A stretch of DNA of 64,000 nt from Bretschneidera sinensis (lineage: Eukaryota > Streptophyta > Magnoliopsida > Brassicales > Akaniaceae), in NCBI GenBank assembly GCA_023935145.1, contig CM043700.1, forward strand, positions 102,417,400-102,481,399. Direction: 5' to 3'. Below the pieces are notes generated by a model, which was not told where the DNA came from, made no database searches, and saw nothing but the letters and a program-made list of their open reading frames with translations. The position numbers and the translations under genes were made by a program. Positions 56,239-64,000 of the stretch are shown here, in pieces; position 1 is the first letter of the stretch, and the number at the start of each line of letters is the position of its first letter.

Positions 56239-57610
56239 TATCTAGTTCATTAGACTATGGAAAAGAACACATTTTGAATTTATCAATTATACTAAACAAA
56301 TAACATAAAGTCATAAATCTCCAAGATCTGTTATTCCTTCCTCTATCTTTGTTCCAAAATGTGGACTATATATATTTTTTAGCTTGCTTTTTAATATTAT
56401 GCTTTCTAGACAAAAACATAGTGTATTGGTCTTTTAAAAAAAGAAAACTTAGTAGTACGGTACTGGTCCCATTCCTGTTGGCCACATAACAATAGGTCAC
56501 GGTTAGGTGTTCAAGGATCACAAGCTTTGTTTTTTTGTGATCAAAGTTACGTAGAGTGGGGTCACAGGCTTTTTATTATGTAATTTCATTTTTAATATGC
56601 AAACGAATTAATTGTTGCCAGTTTAATTAATTCCTTGCCATGCGCTCATGCGGTGAAGGAAAAAGGAATTGAGTTCTTGCTAGGATTTTTAGATTTATAA
56701 CATAATATTGTGTAATTGAAGGGATTATGAAAATTAATTATAAATGATTAAAATGTAACTTTTACCCGATGAGCATAATCACACTTTCATTCTTATTTGA
56801 AAACTAATTTTTAAAAATATTTAATTTTATTTTTTTATTAAAAATAAAACCCTTTTTATAATCTTTACTAAACGGTTCTTCAGTGCATTATAATATTTAT
56901 TTTATAATAAATACTAAACAAAATGATATATATTTTTTTGTAATGAGAAAACACATCCTTATACAGTGTATCTAATTAAGGAAGGATGTACCCATGAATT
57001 TAATCGACAATGCGATAAATTACAATGGCTCATTAATTTAAGAGATACGTGGTCACCAGAACTACTGCAACATCCAAAGGATGCAACATTATAATATACT
57101 TACCAAAAGATGTGATTGTTGAAATAAGTGTTAAAACATCGTTTCAACTCTATATAAATAGGGAAGAATGTTGCCTATCACATTAATAAATATCTTAATC
57201 AATTTTCAATTCTTCTAAGTTCGTCCTCTTACTTCCATAATTACTAAAATCTCTACATGCAAGTCACAAACAACTAATTAATTCTTAAATAGTTTTCTAG
57301 ATAGTTTTTATTTTATAAAAAAAATTAATATTATTATGTATAAAATTTCATAAAGTTTTGTTGTATCTTGAAGGTGAATTTGTTAGGAACTCGATAATAA
57401 ACTCTTTGGAGGGGGCAACTATCACATTGAAAGAAGTAATTTACACGCATCAAAGCCTTAAAATGCTTTGCCTTTCTTATTATTTTCCTCTTGATTTCAA
57501 CTCAAATATTTTATTATATTTAAATCCACATTTCTGTTATTCCTCTACCCATATTCTCTAACAATTGCAGGTTGATTGTCGTAGTCAAGAAAAAATATAG
57601 TATTGCTTTC
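56239..57610. other. AT-rich sequence; possible copia LTR and leader at its right end
   Basis: No gene recognised. A TATA-like CTATATAAATAGGG lies near 57151. The right end (57344-57460) has TTGTATCTTGAAGGTGAATT and CTTTGGAGGGGGCAAC, which resembles leader sequences of plant copia elements; a copia-like gag start follows beyond E7. The open frame at 57358-57561 is not recognised and probably non-coding. Confidence 0.4.
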
Positions 57611-57618
57611 AAAGTTAT
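57611..57618. repeat. Left target-site duplication of E7 (AAAGTTAT, core GTTAT)
   Basis: Eight bases before the E7 LTR are repeated exactly directly after it at 63155-63162. Five bases (GTTAT) is the usual length; the additional AAA may be chance or an unusual duplication. Confidence 0.85.
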
Positions 57619-57946
57619 TGATGTATGACAAATATTCCTCCTGTCAGAAGGTGACACCTATCAATCACAAGGGTAAAATAATAATTTTGACTTCACTTAA
57701 ATCCTATAAATAGGACCCCTTAATAATGATTAATTCACAACCACTTTTCACTAATTTGGCTTTCCCTACCTCTTACTCTAACTTAAGCAGCAGAGGGTCT
57801 TTTCTTGAGTAAAACACTCTGGGTCGACTTCTTTTTCTAGTATTTTGAATCTAACTCACACCGAACCAGAACCAATCAGCACAGGCCTAAGCAAAACAAC
57901 TCAAGCCCAACTCTAGTAGCTGACTTGACTTATTTTCGGCATCAAC
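57619..57946 (+). repeat. E7 5' LTR
   Basis: 328 bp, TGATGTATGACAAAT ... TTTTCGGCATCA, with TATA box TATAAATA at 57705-57712. Same length as the 3' copy, with clear divergence between them. Confidence 0.88.
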
Positions 57947-57965
57947 AACGTCGTCTATGAGAATG
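57947..57965 (+). promoter_or_regulatory. E7 primer-binding-site position
   Basis: ACAACGTCGTCTATGAGAA directly follows the LTR and resembles the GGCGCCGTCTGTGGGAA primer sites of Tat-type elements, with several mismatches. Confidence 0.5.
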
Positions 57966-58980
57966 TAAAAATATTCAAAAACACTTTTCTTCCTTGCCTT
58001 TTCTTCCTAGCCCATAAACACGTCTCAATTCTTTAACCCAAGCAACAACAAGGAAGGCCTGAAAGTGAGATTGGACTTAATTGAAGGGGTTCGAGATGAA
58101 GCGTTACTAAAACTCACAACATACCAACAGAGGACAACCAGATATTACAAATCTATAGTGAAATAAAGCAACTTCAAAATTAGAGAATAGGTCATTTGGA
58201 AGAAATAACTCTCAAATCCTCACCACATAAGAAAGCTCTCGGCCAACTAGGAAAGCCCGTACCTCATCAGGAGGGTAATCAAAGTAGGAACCTTCAAGTT
58301 GGAAAGAATGGATGGTACACCCATATGACGAAGATGGAACTCAGAGAACTTGAGGAAGTTCAACCAGTGAATCATGAATGTAAACCAGCCTAAGAGCCGA
58401 GTAATAAAAAAAAAGCACCTCATCTATAAGAATCAAATGAATTTTGTCAATATTTGTATATGTTCACTACTTTTCAACAATCAAAGCTCAAACAAGCCAT
58501 GGACATGTGCAAAAACTTCGAACAACCTCCACATTCGAGGACCGAAGAGAAGCATCCAAAATAGCCTTCATCTCGGCCAACCTACACAGTCGAGAACCGA
58601 AGTGAAGCGTCCGAAATTACCTTCACCTCAACCTTGACTTGAATATAAAGACCTGAGAAATTTGAGACTCCAGTAAGAGAAGTTCAACTCGGGCACATAA
58701 TACTTAGTGGGAACCTATTCCAAACACTAAATGTTGGCTCTCGAAAGCGCACCTCAAACCATAAAGACCCAAGGGAAAATTGACTCCCGGAAAAGGATAA
58801 GTTCCAACCTGGGTACAAGACCCAAAATAGTTTGAGACCATAAAGAAAGAGGTCCCGATACAGGCAAAAATACTAAGTATAAGAAAAAAGATCTGACCCA
58901 TACGAAAAAAGAAAACATAAGAATCCATTTTATAAAATGTGCAAGTACAATAGGAAGGTTTCTAGGCTAAGTACAAAAAA
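57966..58980 (+). other. E7 5' internal region, no recognised gene
   Basis: Contains a 65-codon open frame (58196-58393) that I do not recognise; it could be a Gag N-terminal remnant. A short tandem pair of about 58 bp at 58530-58640 (CGAGGACCGAAGAGAAGCAT / CGAGAACCGAAGTGAAGCGT) shares words with the array near the 3' LTR. Confidence 0.45.
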
Positions 58981-58989
58981 GAAAAATAA

Positions 58990-59560
58990 AATAAAATCAT
59001 AAGCCTGCCCTTATTGCTCACTGTGGTCTACAGCATACTCTACCACAATCCAACCATCAAATCTAGTGATAATGACCTCAAAATCTCAAGCATGAAACTT
59101 AGCACTGTCATCCCCAGCAATAGTATCATCACTAGTCCCAAGTGAAAGCGTTAGGTCTGGTAAAACAATGAGCACCAAGTCTAGGTAAAGGTGAGGACCG
59201 ATCTTGGCAACTTCTTCTTTGTCCTGGTCAAAGCCTACAACTTATTCCTCAGTGGCCTTCTCGTAGACTAAGTCTTCAAAAGCTGAAGACTGCTTGAACT
59301 CCTCTATGGCCATCTCCTTGGACTTGGATAATTCCGTTCTAAGCCTTTCTATCTCGGTGTCAGTTGACTCCATCTTTGCGGACAAAGTTTGAACCTCCTC
59401 ATAGAGACTGTACCACTCCACCTTCAGCTCAAAAACATGTTTAATCCAAGAACAAGGTTGGGTTTGAGCATCATCCTTCTCTTTGGCAAGATGTCTGACC
59501 TTTGCCACTGCTTGAGGATATAACTCAGCCACTATGGCGCAAAATATGCCCACCTGAAAA
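58990..59560 (-). pseudogene. E7 antisense gene, C-terminal coiled-coil exon
   Basis: 59553-59242 reads AVAKVRHLAKEKDDAQTQPC, ELKVEWYSLYEEVQTLSAKM and TDTEIERLRTELSKSKEMAI, a heptad-rich coiled coil. After a stop the reading continues acidic to about 58990. It corresponds in position and character to the coiled-coil, acidic end of the E6 gene. Confidence 0.6.
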
Positions 59561-59989
59561 GGTAAAGAAAGTAGGTCAAAAAATAATCAAAAAGGAAAGA
59601 AAAAAATTCTAGGTGTGAAAAGAGGCATACCTTCAATGCAAACTAACTTATGATCTTGCCCATGACCTTCGAAAGGTAGCAAAGAATCTTAGCCTCGTCC
59701 TTAGGAAAAACAGACCTTCAGATCAGCTTATAAGCGACCCTCGGCTCATTAAATGATGAATTATAAAGAAAGAATAACCAATAGCCTCGAAAAATGTGAG
59801 GGGTTGAACCCTTGTTACCTCTACTGTGCGAAACAGAAAATCGAAGATGGATCCCTTCCCTAACGTCCGAAACAGGTGAATCACCAAAATAAAACTAGGT
59901 CTAGTATCCTAGGCTCGAGATGACATCTTTTTTGGTTTGGTTGGAAGAGGTAGGAGAATAAGCCTCTAAGATCGATTAAGGATTAGTAG

Positions 59990-61020
59990 AGGAAAACTTC
60001 CCCTATTTGTTGACCGCTAAACGAATAACATGATTCTTTTCTGCAGCCATCACTACAAGTAGAAGAAGACATGTTAATACAAGATAGATAAAGAAACTAA
60101 AGTTGAAGTAAACTAGAAAAACCATATAAGTGAAAATGTTTCTAAGTATAAAGTAACTACCAGGAGTAGCACGGCTTAACTTATACTGAGCAAGGACTTG
60201 CTCCTTCACCAACTCAAAATTATAAATAAGGTTGGCAGACATACTATTTATCAGATCCTCCTGAGCCTCAGTCACTAGAGGAAGATTCCTCTAAGAGTCA
60301 TAGATTTCGTATTCACAATCCCGTCTGACAAGGAAAGCTCTTCATGGTGAACAAAGAAATACCTCATCTTTCATCCATAGATGGGCGATGGTTTCTCAAT
60401 CAATGTCTTTTTTTTCAACTTTAGAAGTCAAGGTATATAAACCAGTATCCCGAAGCTTTTTAATGACAAAAAAACTATGAAACATTCATCGAAAAAGGTA
60501 CATTTTTACCGTACCTCCTAAGGCTAATAAAGAAACCAATGACCATCCTTATATAATTTGGAGGTAGCTGGGCGGGAGCGATGTTAAAAATTTAAACAGC
60601 TAGGATACTTCTAGGTCTATATGAAAACGAAACCCACCTCTAAAGAAATCTTCATATATACACATCTTAGAAGGAGACCCACCGTGGATTGGGCTATATG
60701 CCCTAGCATCAAAAGTAGGGAGTTGGATCCCAAAGCCATTAAGATATAGTATTTACGATGAAAAGTATAAAAAAATTTCAATTAAATAGCACACATTTAT
60801 AACTCAATAGCATAATGGAAGTGATCGTGGTCCTTTGACATATCAGCAATGACCTCTTCCAAAGCAGGGGCATTGGCCCAAACTTCTATCTGGTCCTCTT
60901 CGAACCTCCTCAAATCTTCACTAGATGAGGTCTACTTAGAAGAAGAGGCCTTAGTATTAGAGAGACAATGGGATGCTCCACCCTCTCCAAAATTATGAGA
61001 TATTATAAAGAAAAAAAGGA
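59990..61020 (-). pseudogene. E7 antisense gene, 'putative gypsy type transposon' domain exons
   Basis: Minus strand: an N-terminal exon (RRFEEDQIEVWANAPALEEV, near 60910), then the domain across 60700-60400 with GGFRFPY-, LNFLNIAPAQLPPNYIRMV-like and IGFFISL segments in shifting frames. Another exon (60275-60150) reads TEAQEDLINSMSANLIYNFE. The order equals the Transposase_28-type gene of E6. Several stops, so it is decayed. Its orientation is opposite to the element. Confidence 0.65.
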
Positions 61021-61330
61021 GTAAGAGATCTTACCGAAAAGAGAAGCAAAAATCAACAAATAATTAATCGAAGAGAGTACCAGCTAAAGCCAAAAAGCTC
61101 TAAGATGAGAAAGATCTGAGTTAAAAAAAAAAGAAAAAAAAAAGATGACCCAAATAGAAAATAAGCTAAAAAGAGACAATGACCGAGAAAAGAAAGATAA
61201 GGCCAAAGAAGGATGGATGAGGCTGAGCAGGGAAGGATAAGGTTGAGTAGAGGAAGACGAGGTTGAGTAGGTTCTAAGCTCTTGAGAGCTGGGGAAAATG
61301 GATTTGTGAAGAGCTAAGGCACCCCCTACC

Positions 61331-61342
61331 CCCTTATATAGA
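61331..61342 (-). promoter_or_regulatory. TATA box of the E7 antisense gene
   Basis: On the minus strand TCTATATAAGGGGG, followed by a pyrimidine-rich leader (61310-61090). Placement between gene and tandem array equals that in E6. Confidence 0.55.
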
Positions 61343-61489
61343 ATGTCAATTATCTCGAGAAACTTGAAAATCACATAAAGTAGTGTAACAGTCATGTCAA
61401 TCAATCTAAAGGTTTGGACAATGTAAAAATCACATCATAATTAATACATGTGATCAAAAGAAGCTAGAAAACAAACAAGAAAGCACCTC

Positions 61490-62650
61490 GGTCCTCAAAC
61501 CCAGGTAAGTTGAGTACTGAGGTGAATCACAACTAAAAAAAATCTCAAGGGCGGAGTACTAAGGTGGGTGTTCCAAACTCAAATCACTTTGGACCAAAAG
61601 AGGTCCGAGTACCGAAGTGAGTGTCCACTTTTCAAAAGACCAACCATCTCAGACAAAAAAATGGTTGAGTACTGAGGTAGGTGTCCTATTTTCAAATGAA
61701 TAACCACCTCAAACCAAAAAATGGCCAAGTACTAAGGTGTGAGTCCCAAACTCAAACCACATCGGACTAAAAGAGGTCCAAGTACTAATATAGGAGTCCA
61801 AAACTCAAATAACCTCGGGTCTCTCAAAGGTCGAGTACCGAGGTGGGTATTCAATTTTTGAAGGACAAACCAATTTGGACAAAAAATGGTTAAGTACCAA
61901 GGTGGGAGTCCCAAATGCAAACAACCTCAGACTAAAAGAGGTTTGACTTTTGACGTAAAAGTCCAAAACTTAAACCACTTCAGGTCTCTCAAAGGTTGAG
62001 TACCAAGGTGGGTGTCAAATTTTTAAAGGACTAACCATTTCGTACAAAAAAATGGCCGAGTACCGAGGTAGGTGTCCAAAATTTTCAAAGGATCAACCAC
62101 CTCGGACCAAAAACAACCAAGTACAGACGTAGGTGTCTAATTTTCAAAGGACCAACCATCTCGGACCAAAAATGGTTGAGTATTAAGGTTGGAGTTCGAA
62201 ACTCAAACCACCTTAAACTAAAAATGGTCAAGTACCAAGGTGGGTGTCCAATTTTCAAAGGACAACCACCTCAGACCAAAAATGGCTGACTACCTTGGTA
62301 GGTATCCAATTTTTCAAATGACCAACCACTTCAGAAAAAAAATGGTTCAGTACCGAGGTAGGTGTCCAATTTTTCAAAAGGATCAACCACTTTTAACCAA
62401 AAATGGCCGAGTACTGAGGTCAATCTCCAAAATTTTCAATGGACCAATCATCTAGGACCAAAAATGGTTGAGTACCGAGGTGGGTGTCCAATTTTCAAAC
62501 CACCAATCACTTCAGAAAAAAAAAAAATGGTCACCGAGGTAGGTATCCAATTTTCGAAGGACCAACCACCTCGGACCAAAACTGGCCAAGTACAGAGGTA
62601 AGTGTCTAGTTTTTCAAAACGATCAACCACCACAGACCAAAAATGGGCCA
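61490..62650. repeat. E7 tandem array of about 59-bp units
   Basis: About twenty units of roughly 57-60 bp, e.g. AAAGGACCAACCACCTCGGA, then CCAAAAATGGCCGAGTACCG, then AGGTGGGTGTCCAATTTTC. Units vary by small indels, so no frame is conserved; open frames such as 62240-62455 are accidental. The array lies upstream of the antisense gene and before the 3' LTR. Confidence 0.9.
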
Positions 62651-62826
62651 AAACTTGAGAAGAGTTAAAGAAAAATGCCCATAACAGGTCTCCACAGGAA
62701 AAAGGCATCCCAAATCTGTCCAGGCAAGAGACTAAGATGAACCATCTAGAATAAGGCTCACCACAAAACATCCAGATGCTTATATTACTTTAGAGTCAAC
62801 TCAACTCTAAAGGAATAGAGAGCATA

Positions 62827-63154
62827 TGATATATGACAAATAAACCATCCTATAATAGGGTGACACCTATCAATCACAAGGGTAAAATTATAATCTCGAC
62901 TCCACTTAAACCCTATAAATAAGGCCCCCTTTCATAGTAATTCATTCATAATCACTTTTCACTATTTTGACTCTCCCATATCCTACTCTAACTTAAATAT
63001 CGGAGGGCTAATCCCAAAGTAAAACACTTTGGGAGGGTTTCTTTTTCAAGTATTGCAGATCTAACTCATACCTGATAAGCATTAATCAACACAGTCCCAA
63101 GCAAAACAAATCGAGCCCAACTCCAGTAATTGGCCCGACCTATTTTCGGCATCA
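62827..63154 (+). repeat. E7 3' LTR
   Basis: 328 bp, TGATATATGACAAAT ... TTTTCGGCATCA, with TATA box near 62914. Confidence 0.88.
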
Positions 63155-63160
63155 AAAGTT

Positions 63161-64000
63161 ATGAACCAAGAGTTCGTTAAATAAAATCATTTTGATGGGA
63201 CCAACTTGACTCACTGGAAGGTTACTGAATATATATATAACATAAAATGATAAGATAGTGGATTTGTTTGTCAATGCCAAAATTTGGACACACTCTGCCA
63301 TCATGCGTATGATATCAATGTTTCTCTAAAGTCTAAATGAAAAATCTGATAATCATTGGAAGAGAAATATAATATTGAAAAGTAAGGTACATATAAGTCT
63401 AGTTCTTGAATATGAAATATTTTGAACTTATACTTATAAAAAGAAAATGAAATATTTTGAATTCATGATGACTATCAACATAAAGATGATGGAGAAATAC
63501 ATGAATTATAAGTTCTTATTAGTAAACTGGGTGAATTTAAAAAATTTGCTTCTTAGATATTTTATATGGGGGTAAATATTATAACACTTTCTCTCTTACT
63601 CGGATTGTTAAAAACAAAAAACATCTTTATATGGTAGAAGATTTCAATGTATGAATTGAAAAGTAAAACCGAAAATATGATGCTATATATCTTAATTTTT
63701 AAATAAAATAAGTCAATGGATCTAAAAAGAACTAGAACTATTCAAAGTTAAAAAAAAAACTTTAAAAGTCATTTTAGGGTTTGATAAGTTGATTCTGTCT
63801 AAAAATAATATATGTAATTCTTTTTATATTATATATGTAATAACGTTCTACTAATCTTTTTGATTCTTGTTCATTATGGAATGATAGAATGACACAATTA
63901 ATTATTATTTTTTTGATTATATGTGTTAGAATGGATGTTAAACATCATTTTTGAGTGGGGACCTTGATAAAAGGATATATGAAAACAACCAAAATGATTA
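63161..64000 (+). pseudogene. Copia-like Gag start and following AT-rich remnant
   Basis: The ATG overlaps the E7 target duplication. The reading is short: MNQEFVK, stop, then NHFDGTNLTHWKVTE, which resembles the FDGTNxxxWK start of plant copia Gag. Downstream the sequence is AT-rich with many stops and I recognise nothing firm to the window end. Before E7 inserted it would have been continuous with 57340-57618, which has leader-like sequence. Confidence 0.42.

Larger units (their letters stand above)
57619..63154 (+). mobile_element. E7: small LTR element carrying only an antisense gene
   Basis: 5.5-kb element with 328-bp LTRs (57619-57946 and 62827-63154), TG...CA ends, matching flanks, a primer-site position (57947 onward) and a purine-rich tract before the 3' LTR (62808-62826). 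These set its own direction as plus. I find no protease, RT, RNase H or integrase. The main content is a minus-strand gene (about 61020-58990) homologous to the E6 antisense gene, then its TATA box and a 59-bp tandem array before the 3' LTR. It looks like a deletion derivative of a Tat-like element that kept the antisense cassette. Confidence 0.82.

Noticed and set aside
61490..62650. Tandem array as a CRISPR-like or coding repeat
   Set aside because: Units are contiguous without unique spacers and differ by indels, so it is neither a CRISPR array nor a coding repeat.

Overview
The window is a piece of a flowering-plant nuclear genome (AT-rich, probably a dicot; the species cannot be read from the sequence). 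It consists almost entirely of nested transposable elements. I see no convincing host gene, tRNA, rRNA or CRISPR array. The plant assignment rests on Athila-like and Tat-like Ty3/gypsy elements, a Tork-like Ty1/copia element, a TNP2-type CACTA transposon, and primer-binding sites for plant tRNA-Asp and initiator tRNA-Met.

The nest can be resolved because most insertions keep terminal repeats and target-site duplications (TSDs). An old chromovirus-like gypsy fragment (43712-45118, minus) was interrupted by a CACTA transposon (minus; 1-406, 23333-25738 and 38859-43711; its other end is beyond the left edge or unrecognised). The CACTA was hit twice. E2 is an Athila-like element (407-23327, minus; TSD CATCC/CACCC). 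E5 is a Tork-like copia (25739-38853, plus; TSD AACCA). E2 was then hit by E1, a gag-only relative in opposite orientation inside its 3' LTR (457-7055, plus; TSD GGTGT), and by E3, a fuller Athila-like gag-pol element (10044-19633, minus; TSD AAATA). E5 was split within reverse transcriptase by E4, an Athila-like gag-protease element (29819-36942, plus; TSD AGGAG).

The right third holds two more LTR elements. E6 (45858-56238, minus) is Tat-like, with gag, protease, reverse transcriptase, RNase H, a second RNase H and integrase, plus a gene on the opposite strand between integrase and the 3' LTR. E7 (57619-63154, plus by its LTR/PBS/PPT order) has no recognisable gag-pol but carries a homologous opposite-strand gene. 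E7 sits in a copia-like leader/gag fragment (about 57340-57618 and 63163 onward).

All pol genes are decayed, several at catalytic residues. The best preserved frame is E1 gag. The Athila-like elements form an apparent autonomous/non-autonomous set: E3 carries pol, E1 and E2 carry only gag, and E4 carries gag and protease. They share tRNA-Asp primer sites, an LTR motif, a short non-coding block with AGCGCT, and repeated polypurine-like motifs; E3 and E4 also share a structured 3' region.

The strongest candidate for an under-described system is the antisense gene cassette of E6 and E7: tandem-repeat array, TATA box, and a multi-exon gene resembling the Pfam 'putative gypsy type transposon' domain, placed between the internal region and the 3' LTR. 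In E7 it is the only recognisable gene content.
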